Shown here in pieces: positions 34,129-42,732 of a stretch of DNA of 64,000 bases. How positions within the stretch are numbered: the stretch's first letter is position 1; each line of letters begins with the position of its first letter. Position numbers and translations under genes: made by a program. The stretch comes from CALOCN01 sp942491735. Lineage in GTDB: Bacteria; Eisenbacteria; RBG-16-71-46; JABDJR01. Below the pieces are notes generated by a model. The model did not search any database. It was not told where the DNA came from and worked only from the letters and a program-made list of their open reading frames with translations. The DNA lies in the NCBI GenBank assembly GCA_942491735.1, contig CALOCN010000014.1:2604001-2668000 (forward strand), read 5' to 3'.

Positions 34129-36858
34129 CTAGCGCAGCGGTTCCCCCGCGTCACCGGGAACCCGCTCCACCCGGTTCAAACCCCAGGGGCGCCGGGCCGA
34201 GGGATCGACCGAGAGCAGCTCCCGGAGATCCCGGGGGGTTCCGGCCAGGAGCACCCGCAACCCGTCGTCGGGCGAGAGCGGCAACTCCTCTTCCACGAAC
34301 CGGACCGAGTCCAGGAGGTTCAGGGTGGCTCCCCGTCCCTGTTGCACCGCGGTGGTGACCTGGCTCATGGCGAGACCGCTGAACTGCGCGCTCGGGTTGC
34401 CGAAGGTCATTTTCTTGCGGTAGAGCGACACCCCCACCTTCACCCGCGCGATGCCGCAATTGCGAATCACGGCCCGGGACTCGTCCTTCACCGCGAGCCC
34501 GGTCCGGCAGTCCTGGATCAGGTTGTTCTCGGCCCGCACCCGCGAGCGTTCCCCGATGCTCAGCCCCTTGTCCAGGCATCGGGCAATCCAGTTGTCCCGC
34601 ACCTCCATGTCGCACCCGCTGAAGTCGATCCCGTCCCCACCCGAGTCCAGGACGCGGTTTCCCACCGCCTCCCCCCGGCAGAAGTCGAAGTCCACCGCGT
34701 CGTCGGCGGTGTCGCTGACCCGATTGTGCCGGAAGGTGACCTCGCAGTACTTGAGGTTGAGGCCGTCGACCGCCCGGGATTCCTCGAAGCGGCAGTCCTC
34801 CACGATGACCGTCGCGTCGGTGGCCGAAAAGGAGCCGCTGAAGATGACCCGATCCGTTTCCGCCCCGACCCCGCCATGAACATAGGTCCACTCCAGATGG
34901 GCCCGCACCGGCCGGGTCCGGGTTCCCTGCACCACCAAGGCCCCCCACCCGGGATCACCGTGGACCCGGACCGGCGCACCCGCCGTGCCCCGGGACTCCA
35001 GATCGCCCCGGATGACCAGGGAGCAACCCGCCTCCAGATACAGATCCAGGCCGGGGCGGAACCGCGCATCGAACCCCTCCGGCAGGACCAGGCTGGTGGA
35101 CAGCCGAACCGTCCCGGGGGCAAACACGGCGACGGCCCCCTCCCAACGGGCACCCTCGGGAAGGTCGGGGCGGGCGGTCGGCTCCGGGGACCCGGCGATG
35201 GCGGGAGGCTCCGGCGCCGCGGACGGTTGCCGCTCCACCGTGACCTCGGACGGCTCCAGCAATCGCCCGCTCGCGCCGTGGGTCGCCACCACCGCGGTCA
35301 ACCCGGTGGCGGGCCATCCCGCCTCCCGATGGAGCCACGCGCTCCCGGGCTCCCCGAACCAACGGCCATCCACCACCCGCGCCGTGCTCAAGCGCACCGT
35401 CTCGCCTTGGCCCGCGGTGCCGAAGACCAGTTCCTCGATGACCACATGGGTCTTGCCGTGATTCTCGACCCGGATCCACTGCGGACGGGTGGAGCGGGTC
35501 AGCCGCAGCGCGGCCGGTTGGTAGAGCTCCCGCAGGAACCGTGCGTTCTCCCGCAGGGTGCCGGTATAGAACGCGTGGATCTCCTCGTCCCAGTCGGTCA
35601 GGGCAAACCGGTCGTAGTCCAGGAGCTCCCGGATGGGCGGCACCCGATCGTCGTAGTCCAGCGGTTCCTGCAGCGCCCGGAAAATGGAATCCGCGGTGGC
35701 GATCATGGGCTCCACCCGTTCCTCGAGCAGGGTCCACAGGTGCCGGTCGCGCAGACGGCGGAACTCCGGCACATCGAGCAGGGCCCGGCTGTGCGGTTTG
35801 AGCACCTCGCCGTCATGCCCGGCGTCCTGGAAGATGGGATAGCAGTTGTAGTCCCAGGGAATGGGCTCGAGCTTGCCCCGCGCCGGGTCGTAGTAGACGC
35901 GGATGTTGTCGTCCCACCAGGCGTGCTGGCTGGCCAGCAGCGTGGTCAACGCGGTGGCCTGGGCGAACATCTCGATGTCGAGCAGGTCCTGCATCCGCTC
36001 CCAGGTGCAGAGGCGCGTCTCCCCTTCCTCGCGGTAGGGATCCTTGCCGATCCCGACCAGCCAATCCCTTGCTTCCCGGGCGCGTTCCCAGGCCGGCCCC
36101 TCCTCGGGAGTGAACCCCTGCCCGGTGGCGCTGAACAGGTATCCCTCGGTTCGCCCGGCCCGATCGATCATGGACCGGCCGAACTGCTCGATCTCCTGGA
36201 ACAGTCCGATCACCGAGCCGTTGATCCGGAGCACCACGAACCGGTTGTCCCAGGTCATGATCCCGTGACGGGCCAGCTCCAGGTTCGTCACCACGTCCCG
36301 GGTCAGTCCCTTGTCGTAGGGGTCCGAGATGTTGATGCTGCGGATGCCCTGGTGATAGCGGTTGCGGGGAAACTTGATCCGCAGGGAGGGCCGCTCCCGG
36401 CGGTAGTGGAGGCTGGTCAACCCACGCAGCTTGACCGTGACGTCGACCCAGTCCTCGCCGTCGAGGAACTGGGCATCGTACTCGCGCCGGTCGATCCCGG
36501 TGGACATGCCGGCCGCGCAGACCTGCTCCGCGGTACGTTTGAGGTCGTCCCAGTCGCGGGTCCGGACCCGCAACTCATAGACCGGGAGACCGGTGGTCTC
36601 GAGCTGACCGTCATCCAGCGGCTTGGGAAAGGCGTAGACCGCATTCTCGATCAGGTGACGTGCCGAGTCCACCATGGGGCTCGGGTTCCCGTGCTCCCGG
36701 TAGGTGAGGAACCGGGTCAACCACTCCCCGCCCACGAACACGGCCAGGATGAGCACGACCCCCCCCAGCAGGGTCAGTCCCGAGCGTAGCGGCGAGGCCG
36801 AGGCATCCCAGGTGGAACCCAGGATGCCCCTAGATGGGGGCGTGCTGGTCCGTTTCAT
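34129..36858 (-). CDS. CotH-like kinase fused to a right-handed beta-helix
   Basis: 909 residues. One membrane segment at about 27-45 anchors the protein. Residues 95-430 resemble the CotH spore-coat kinase fold (LKGL-like LRGLTSLHY, SLRIKFPRNRY, PWDYNCYPI). A linker rich in Pro and Ala follows, and about 620-860 is a parallel beta-helix with repeated turns such as DGIDFSGCDMEVRDNWI and RAENNLIQDCRTGL. CotH proteins phosphorylate proteins in the cell envelope. Here the beta-helix may bind a surface polymer. The operon also holds DUF4956 and VTC genes, a recurrent trio. It overlaps DUF4956 by 29 bases. Confidence 0.78.
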   Translation of the reverse strand: MKRTSTPPSRGILGSTWDASASPLRSGLTLLGGVVLILAVFVGGEWLTRFLTYREHGNPSPMVDSARHLIENAVYAFPKPLDDGQLETTGLPVYELRVRTRDWDDLKRTAEQVCAAGMSTGIDRREYDAQFLDGEDWVDVTVKLRGLTSLHYRRERPSLRIKFPRNRYHQGIRSINISDPYDKGLTRDVVTNLELARHGIMTWDNRFVVLRINGSVIGLFQEIEQFGRSMIDRAGRTEGYLFSATGQGFTPEEGPAWERAREARDWLVGIGKDPYREEGETRLCTWERMQDLLDIEMFAQATALTTLLASQHAWWDDNIRVYYDPARGKLEPIPWDYNCYPIFQDAGHDGEVLKPHSRALLDVPEFRRLRDRHLWTLLEERVEPMIATADSIFRALQEPLDYDDRVPPIRELLDYDRFALTDWDEEIHAFYTGTLRENARFLRELYQPAALRLTRSTRPQWIRVENHGKTHVVIEELVFGTAGQGETVRLSTARVVDGRWFGEPGSAWLHREAGWPATGLTAVVATHGASGRLLEPSEVTVERQPSAAPEPPAIAGSPEPTARPDLPEGARWEGAVAVFAPGTVRLSTSLVLPEGFDARFRPGLDLYLEAGCSLVIRGDLESRGTAGAPVRVHGDPGWGALVVQGTRTRPVRAHLEWTYVHGGVGAETDRVIFSGSFSATDATVIVEDCRFEESRAVDGLNLKYCEVTFRHNRVSDTADDAVDFDFCRGEAVGNRVLDSGGDGIDFSGCDMEVRDNWIARCLDKGLSIGERSRVRAENNLIQDCRTGLAVKDESRAVIRNCGIARVKVGVSLYRKKMTFGNPSAQFSGLAMSQVTTAVQQGRGATLNLLDSVRFVEEELPLSPDDGLRVLLAGTPRDLRELLSVDPSARRPWGLNRVERVPGDAGEPLR

Positions 36859-37528
36859 ATACCGCCAACCCGGTTACTCCGGAAACCTGACGCAACCGCT
36901 CCTCCACCGCCTGGACGTCGGTTTTCCTCGAGGGTCGCACCAGGTAGACGTGGGTGACCTGATCCTCGTCGAAATCAAGCACCCGGTTGATGAGCTTGGC
37001 CTCGCGGAAGCCGGCCTGCAGTTCGCTCTCGATGGCCTCGCGCCCTCCCGCGCTCTCATTGAAGGTCACCCGCACCACCGAGTCGAGTCGCTGCTTGATG
37101 CCGTAGTCCATGTGGTAGAGCACGAGGATCAGGACGCAGGCATAGACCACCAGCACGATGGCCGGCATGTAGAACTGGGTTCCGCAGGCCATGCCCGAGA
37201 TCATGGCCACGAAGAGGAACGCGGTGTCCCTCGGGTCCTTGACCGCGGTGCGGAAACGGATGATGGACAGCGCGCCGACCAGGCTGAAGGCGCGGGCAAT
37301 GTTGCTCCCGATCACCATCATGACCACCGCGGTGGTGATGCCCATGAGAAACAGCGTGACCAGGAACGACTGGCTGTAGCTGGTCCCGCGGTGCGTGCGA
37401 CGGTACACGTACCCCAGCATGAGGCAGAGGATGGTCGAGACCACGAGGGCCAGGAGCACGTCGGCAAGACCGAACAGCACCTCGTCCGACCGGAACAACT
37501 GCGAGAGAAAATGCTCGAACTGATTCAT
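36830..37528 (-). CDS. DUF4956 membrane protein
   Basis: 232 residues with about four membrane segments in the first 140 and a soluble C-terminal domain of about 85 residues. The central segment SLVGALSIIRFRTAVKDPRDTAF is the family hallmark. DUF4956 proteins lie beside VTC and CotH genes in many bacteria, but their function is not established. The start overlaps the VTC gene stop as ATGA. The soluble domain (HVYLVRPSRKTD, VSGVTGLAVYETD) resembles a small alpha/beta fold. Confidence 0.85.
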   Translation of the reverse strand: MNQFEHFLSQLFRSDEVLFGLADVLLALVVSTILCLMLGYVYRRTHRGTSYSQSFLVTLFLMGITTAVVMMVIGSNIARAFSLVGALSIIRFRTAVKDPRDTAFLFVAMISGMACGTQFYMPAIVLVVYACVLILVLYHMDYGIKQRLDSVVRVTFNESAGGREAIESELQAGFREAKLINRVLDFDEDQVTHVYLVRPSRKTDVQAVEERLRQVSGVTGLAVYETDQHAPI

Positions 37529-38253
37529 GCGTAGATTCCCCGACCCGTGGATCGATGCAATCCCAGGGTCTCCATGGCCATCACGTACTTGGGCACCGGT
37601 TTCTGCACCAGCTCCACCTCCTGAACCCCCTGGTACACCCAGCGGGGAATCGGTCCGGTCGACTTCACTTCCAGAACCAGCAACGTGTCCGGCAGGGGCG
37701 ACCGGGACGGGTCGAAGACGAGGCTCTCGGTGAGCCGCTCCCGCGGATAGGCGCCGGTGAGCAGGCTGTCGAAGGTGACCCGCACGTCCGGCTCCACGAT
37801 CCCCTCGAAGGCCTCCCGCAGGTACCAGACCTGGGCGGTGGGGGTGAGCACGTAGCGATCCCGCAGGAAACCGAAGGCGGAAGCCATGGCCGGCGTATCG
37901 AACCGCCAGGACGCCGGATCGAACAGGTCCGGCCCCACCGTGTCGACCCGCTGTCGCAGCTTGCGCACGTGTTCCCCCAGCCGCTGCTTGATCTCGAGAA
38001 AGACCGTCCCCCCGTCCTCGAACCGGTGACCATAGGTCCGGATGCGCAGCTTGTTGCGAAAGCGGATGCCGTCGAGCTTCTCCTCGTAGAAGGTGAGCTG
38101 CGGCGTGTCGTAGTACTGGCTGAGGATGGGGGTCACCGCATCCTCGTTTGTGTAGCGGTCCTTGACCAGGTAGCGTCCCCAGCGTTCCAGCAACGCCAGT
38201 CGTTGACGTTGATGCAGGATGAACTTGAGCTCGTTGCGGAACCCCTTGGTCAT
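37525..38253 (-). CDS. VTC-domain polyphosphate polymerase-like protein
   Basis: 242 residues, a stand-alone VTC domain of the triphosphate tunnel fold. Tunnel-lining charged strands are visible: NELKF (7-11), KLRIRTYG (68-75), FLEIKQR (85-91), EPDVRVTFD and VLEVKS. In yeast Vtc4 this fold makes polyphosphate from ATP; bacterial copies are usually assigned the same role without proof. The ATG at 38251-38253 overlaps the upstream gene stop as ATGA. An in-frame extension to 38466 lies inside the neighbouring gene and is not used. Confidence 0.85.
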   Translation of the reverse strand: MTKGFRNELKFILHQRQRLALLERWGRYLVKDRYTNEDAVTPILSQYYDTPQLTFYEEKLDGIRFRNKLRIRTYGHRFEDGGTVFLEIKQRLGEHVRKLRQRVDTVGPDLFDPASWRFDTPAMASAFGFLRDRYVLTPTAQVWYLREAFEGIVEPDVRVTFDSLLTGAYPRERLTESLVFDPSRSPLPDTLLVLEVKSTGPIPRWVYQGVQEVELVQKPVPKYVMAMETLGLHRSTGRGIYA

Positions 38254-39335
38254 GGAAGCGGTTCGCTCACCAGGTCGAGGGCGGCCAGTCGTTCCGCCGG
38301 GAACACCGGCGGCCCGGGTTCGAGGTTTCCCGCCACGAGGACCCGATGGGTCTGCCGCGCGACACGGAAGTCCCTTGCATAGAGGTCGAACGCATCCCGC
38401 ATGGCCTTCGACCCCTGGAACTCCGGAACAAAGGACCGGTTGCGGGACCGGAGTCGTCGGACCCACCCGGCTCCCCGCTCATCGCGGGTGGTGGGAGGGG
38501 CCTCCCCATGCACGGCAGCCACCCAACCCAGAAGCGACACCGGGGCGGGATACGGGGTCAACGCGTAGGGAGGCGCGCCGTCCATGACGAAGGCCGCCCC
38601 GGGGGCCCGGGTGGCCAGCCAATCGAGGATGGGCGGCGCGTCGCCCAGTTCCGGAAACTCTCCCTCGGCGATCCGGTCGGCGAGGAGTCGTGCGTTCGGA
38701 TCGAAGTAGGTGTCCACCCCCCACACCCGGGTCCCGCTCACCTCCAACAGCATGCGCCGATCGCCCACCCGCCCATCCTTCCTGCGGGGATCCCGGGGAA
38801 GCTCGCACCGCAGGTACAACCCGGCGTAGACCCGATTGACGAACAGCTGGGTCCACCCGGCGCGGGGAAGTTCAAGATCCGGCTCCTCGTCCCTGACAAA
38901 CCCGTAGAGAAACGGAAAGAGCGGATCCTGGACCGACTCCAGGGGAACGAGGAGGATCACCCCCTCCTTCTTGGAGCGCAGGAGCCAATGGTCCGGAGTC
39001 GATCCCGGAAACGCGAATCGTTCGACACGCAGCGTCGCTCCCGGAAGGCCCTTCTGCGAACGACGCACGGTGGCGTCGCGACGATTGACGAGCAGGCCGC
39101 GGGTGGGGTCCGTCTTGTTCAGGACAAGGTACGAATCGGGGATGCCGGTCCGCTTGAGGTCCGTGTTGGACAGCCGCTGCAACGGCGAAGCCACGAAGCC
39201 CACCCAGACCCCCCCCACCGCCACGAGCGCGGCAAGGGCCACCACACCGAGGGCGCGGATGAGCCCCGTCCGGGAGGGGGCGCCTTCGGCTCCGGAATCG
39301 AAACCGGGACGGGGTGGCAAGGGAGGTTTAGACAA
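38250..39335 (-). CDS. membrane-anchored protein of unknown function, weakly CotH-like
   Basis: 361 residues. A single membrane segment (about 28-50) is followed by a periplasmic domain. NRVYAGLYLRCELPRD recalls the CotH core strand, but the Lys and Asp catalytic residues of CotH are not clearly present. If related, it may be an inactive partner of the CotH fusion three genes downstream. The likely start is the TTG at 39333-39335, preceded by GAGG; no ATG is available before the membrane segment. First gene of the four-gene CotH/VTC operon. Confidence 0.65.
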   Translation of the reverse strand: MSKPPLPPRPGFDSGAEGAPSRTGLIRALGVVALAALVAVGGVWVGFVASPLQRLSNTDLKRTGIPDSYLVLNKTDPTRGLLVNRRDATVRRSQKGLPGATLRVERFAFPGSTPDHWLLRSKKEGVILLVPLESVQDPLFPFLYGFVRDEEPDLELPRAGWTQLFVNRVYAGLYLRCELPRDPRRKDGRVGDRRMLLEVSGTRVWGVDTYFDPNARLLADRIAEGEFPELGDAPPILDWLATRAPGAAFVMDGAPPYALTPYPAPVSLLGWVAAVHGEAPPTTRDERGAGWVRRLRSRNRSFVPEFQGSKAMRDAFDLYARDFRVARQTHRVLVAGNLEPGPPVFPAERLAALDLVSEPLP

Positions 39336-39348
39336 GGGGTATTGCCTC

Positions 39349-39373
39349 GGGGAATTTGAGCCAGGAATTCCCC
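39349..39373. promoter_or_regulatory. inverted repeat in a divergent promoter region
   Basis: Perfect 8-bp arms GGGGAATT and AATTCCCC flank 9 bases. The repeat sits between the divergent genes at 39335 and 39467 and overlaps a possible plus-strand promoter (TTGAGC at 39356-39361 and TACCCT at 39380-39385, spacer 18). It looks like an operator rather than a terminator, since no T-run follows on either strand. Confidence 0.4.
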
Positions 39374-39466
39374 TAAGTGTACCCTATCCAAGACGTTGGA
39401 ACCAATGGACCCGCGGCCTTCGCTCCTGTAGGGTGGGCCTTTCCGTCGACCCCGCAAGGAGATCCC

Positions 39467-40636
39467 ATGTCCAACCGGCTCTGCCCCGCCCTCGTCCTTC
39501 CGCTCCTCACCCTGTTTCTCGCCGGTCCCGCGCGCGCGGCAACCCATGTGGTCCAGCCGGACGGGGCGGGCGACTTCCCGACCATCCAGGCCGCCCTCGA
39601 CGCGGCACTCAACGGGGACGTGGTCGAGTTGACGGACGGGACCTTCAGGGGTGAAGGGAACTTCAACCTGACCCTGCCCGGGGCACAGATCACCCTGCGG
39701 TCCCGGAGCGGCAACCCCGAACTCTGTGTCATCGATGTCCAGGGGACGGCCGAGTCCCCCCGACGCGGCATCACCATCAATCAGGGTGAGGGCGAGGGGA
39801 CCGTGCTCGAAGGCTTCACGATTACCGGGGCGCACGTGGTCGGTGGAAACTGCGGCTCCGCCCTGCAGATTGTCGGCGACTCGAACCCGACCGTTCGCAA
39901 TTGCCGGTTTGTCGGTAACCAGAGCGCCTGTGGCGGTGGGGTCTGGGCCCAGGGGGGGGCGCCCCGCTTCACGGACTGCGTCTTCCTGGACAACGCCACC
40001 GCAGGCGACGGCGGGGCGTTCATGATCACCAACTCCTCCCCGGTCCTCACCCGCTGCCGGTTCCTCGACAACACGGCGACCCAGGCCGGGGGCGCCTTGA
40101 GCGGCAACTTCGAGTCGGCTCCGGTCATCGATCTGTGCACGTTCTCCGGGAACGAGGCCGGGGCGGGAGGGGCTGTCTGGGCCCGCCAGGCCGCATCCTT
40201 TGTCTTCCTTCGCTGCACCTTCTCCGGGAACCGGGCAGGAGAGGATCAGGGAATCCTTGGAACGCGGGACAGCGCCTCCCTCGGTCTCTCCACCTGCCTG
40301 ATCGTCAACAGCCCCGCCGGCGCCGCGTTCAGCTGTCTGGGAACCCCCGACATCACCCTGGCCTGCTCCAACGTATTCGGGAACGCCGGCGGCGACTGGA
40401 CCGGTTGCGTGGACGGGCAACTGGGGGTGAACGGGAACATCTCCGTGGACCCGCAGTTCTGTTCCGCGGACCCGGACGCGGCGCGCTACTGGTGGCTACA
40501 GAGCGATTCCCCGTGCGCGGTCGGCAACCACCCGAACAGTGCGCTTTGCGGGGACATGGGGGCATGGGGGGTGGGTTGCGACACCACCCCGGTGCAACGC
40601 ACCACCTGGGGCGCGCTCAAGGGATCCCGTCCCTAG
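39467..40636 (+). CDS. secreted right-handed beta-helix protein
   Basis: 389 residues with a signal peptide (LCPALVLPLLTLFLAGPARA|AT). The rest is a pectin-lyase-like parallel beta-helix with repeated turns of the type NPTVRNCRFVGNQSACGGGV, as in surface adhesins and polymer-binding proteins. No catalytic residues of known lyases are recognisable. The protein ends TTWGALKGSRP, a short tail unlike the YPNPF sorting domain. An AAGGAG lies 5 bases before the ATG. The gene is convergent with ligA; the two stop codons share the bases CTAG. Confidence 0.8.
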   Translation: MSNRLCPALVLPLLTLFLAGPARAATHVVQPDGAGDFPTIQAALDAALNGDVVELTDGTFRGEGNFNLTLPGAQITLRSRSGNPELCVIDVQGTAESPRRGITINQGEGEGTVLEGFTITGAHVVGGNCGSALQIVGDSNPTVRNCRFVGNQSACGGGVWAQGGAPRFTDCVFLDNATAGDGGAFMITNSSPVLTRCRFLDNTATQAGGALSGNFESAPVIDLCTFSGNEAGAGGAVWARQAASFVFLRCTFSGNRAGEDQGILGTRDSASLGLSTCLIVNSPAGAAFSCLGTPDITLACSNVFGNAGGDWTGCVDGQLGVNGNISVDPQFCSADPDAARYWWLQSDSPCAVGNHPNSALCGDMGAWGVGCDTTPVQRTTWGALKGSRP

Positions 40637-42672
40637 ACGTCCCCGGACCCGGGACCGGGCAACCCGCCGATCCGCTCCACGAACTCGTCCTCGGTCAGCA
40701 CCGGGATACCCAGGGTCTCGGCCCTGGTCCGCTTGCTCCCGGCCGCCTCTCCGGCGACCACGAACGCGGTCTTCCGGCTCACGCTCCCCGAGGCCCGCCC
40801 TCCCAGCGATTCGATCAGCTCCTGGATTTCCTTGCGACCAAACCGGGTCAACGTGCCGGTCACCACGATGGTCTGCCCGGCCAACACCTGATCGACCGCC
40901 GCCGCGGTTCCCTGTTCTTCCATCACCACTCCGGCCGCGGCCAGTCGCTCCAGCAGGACGCGATTTGCCGGTCGCTCCAGGAAATCACGCACGCTGCGGG
41001 CGATGACCGGTCCCACCTCGTGGGTCCCTTCCAGTTCCTCGTAGGTCGCCGCCTCCAGGGCCTGGAGCGAGCGGTATCGCCGCGCCAACACCCGGGCGAC
41101 ATGCCCCCCCACGTTGGGAATTCCCAGGGCAAAGAGCAGGCGGGCCAGGCCCTGGTTCCGGCTTGCCGCGATGCCCTTCACCAGGTTCTCCGCGCTCTTT
41201 TGCCCCATGCGTTCCAGCGGGACCAGGTCGTCCACGGTGAGCCGATAGAGATCCGCGACGTCCTCGACCAACCCGCTCTCGGTGAGGGCCAGCACGACCT
41301 TTTCTCCCAGCCCCTCGATGTCCATGGATCCCCGCCCGGCGTAATGCATGAGGGCCCGGTCCCGTTGGGCGGGACAGGCGAGGTTCACGCACCGGATGAC
41401 CACTTCCCCCTCCCCCCGCACCAGGGTGCTGCCACAGCTGGGACAGGTCGTGGGATAGACGTAGCGTTTTGCCCCCCGGGGACGCAGTTCCTTCACCACC
41501 CGGATGACCTTGGGGATGATCTCCCCCGCTTTCTCCACCATGACCGTATCGCCGATCCGCACATCCAGACGCTCGATCTCGTCGGCGTTGTGGAGGGTGG
41601 CCCGGCTCACCGTGGTGCCACTGACGAACACCGGCGCGAGGACCGCGGTGGGGGTCACCGCTCCGGTGCGCCCCACCTGGAGCACGATGTCCTCGAGCAG
41701 GGTCGGCTTCTGCTCGGCGGCGAACTTGTAGGCCATGGCCCAACGGGGAAAGCGGCTGGTCGCGCCCAGCTCGTGGTGCAGGGCCACCGCATCCACCTTG
41801 ACCACCAGACCGTCGGTGTCGAACTCGAAGCCGGCACGTCGTGCGTCCCACTGGGGGAGGGTCTCCAGCATCGCGTCGATGCCCTCGACCCGGATCAGTC
41901 CGGGGGTGGGAAAACCGAGCTCACGCAGGAACGCCTCGGCCGCGGTCTGACTGGACAGCCCGTGGGACTCGGGGTCCACGACCTGATACACCGCGATGCG
42001 CATGGGACGCCGCGCCACCACGCGCGAGTCGAGGAGCTTGAGGGTGCCGGCGGTGGTGTTGCGCGGGTTCACGTAGGGCTGGCGCCCCTCGGCCTCGGCC
42101 TGTTCATTGAGACGGACAAAGGCGGCGTGGGTCATGTAGACCTCCCCCCGCACGGTGAGGGGGGAGGTCAATCCGGGCAGGGAGAGCGGGATGCCACGGA
42201 TGGTGCGGAGATTCTCGGTGATGTCGTCCCCTTCGATCCCGTTGCCCCGGGTTGCGCCCAGTACGAGGGCGCCGTCGTGGTAGGTGAGGCTCACCGCGAC
42301 CCCGTCCAGTTTGGGTTCCACGGTGTAGGCGACCGGTGGGTCGTCCTCCTCCAGGGCCAACCCCCGACGCACCCGCGCATCGAACGTGCGCAGATCCTCG
42401 GCGTCGTAGGAGTTGTCCAGGCTCAGCATGGGCGCGACATGGCGGACGGTGCGGAAGGCGTCGAGGGGTTCCCCGCCGACCCGCCGGGTCGGGGAATCCG
42501 GAGCGACCCACTGCGGGTGCCGCGCCTCCAGGGTACGGAGTTCCTCGAGCAGTGCGTCGTATTCCCGATCCCCGATGGTGGGCCGGGCCAGCGTGTAGTA
42601 CGCATGATCGTGCCCGAGGATCTCCTCGCGTAGCTCGGCCATGCGGGCGCGGTCGTTCCTGGAAGCAGCCAC
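40633..42672 (-). CDS. ligA: NAD-dependent DNA ligase
   Basis: Seals nicks in replication and repair, 679 residues, the standard length. The Ia domain HDHAYYTLARPTIGDREYD, the adenylated Lys121 in EPKLDG, the OB fold, the zinc-binding Cys set (CPSCGSTL, CVNLACPAQ), helix-hairpin-helix repeats (about 500-580) and a C-terminal BRCT domain (about 598-675) occur in order. The GTG start at 42670-42672 follows AAGGAA. The 60 bases towards the next upstream gene hold no clear promoter. Confidence 0.97.
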   Translation of the reverse strand: MAASRNDRARMAELREEILGHDHAYYTLARPTIGDREYDALLEELRTLEARHPQWVAPDSPTRRVGGEPLDAFRTVRHVAPMLSLDNSYDAEDLRTFDARVRRGLALEEDDPPVAYTVEPKLDGVAVSLTYHDGALVLGATRGNGIEGDDITENLRTIRGIPLSLPGLTSPLTVRGEVYMTHAAFVRLNEQAEAEGRQPYVNPRNTTAGTLKLLDSRVVARRPMRIAVYQVVDPESHGLSSQTAAEAFLRELGFPTPGLIRVEGIDAMLETLPQWDARRAGFEFDTDGLVVKVDAVALHHELGATSRFPRWAMAYKFAAEQKPTLLEDIVLQVGRTGAVTPTAVLAPVFVSGTTVSRATLHNADEIERLDVRIGDTVMVEKAGEIIPKVIRVVKELRPRGAKRYVYPTTCPSCGSTLVRGEGEVVIRCVNLACPAQRDRALMHYAGRGSMDIEGLGEKVVLALTESGLVEDVADLYRLTVDDLVPLERMGQKSAENLVKGIAASRNQGLARLLFALGIPNVGGHVARVLARRYRSLQALEAATYEELEGTHEVGPVIARSVRDFLERPANRVLLERLAAAGVVMEEQGTAAAVDQVLAGQTIVVTGTLTRFGRKEIQELIESLGGRASGSVSRKTAFVVAGEAAGSKRTRAETLGIPVLTEDEFVERIGGLPGPGSGDV

Positions 42673-42732
42673 GATGATTCCTTCTCACGGGGAGGCAATG
42701 GAACGTAGCCTAACCCGTCGTCCGGGCACTGC

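Noticed and set aside
34063..36789. Plus-strand open frame of about 900 codons opposite the CotH fusion
   Set aside because: Antisense shadow caused by base composition; no signal peptide or domain recognised.
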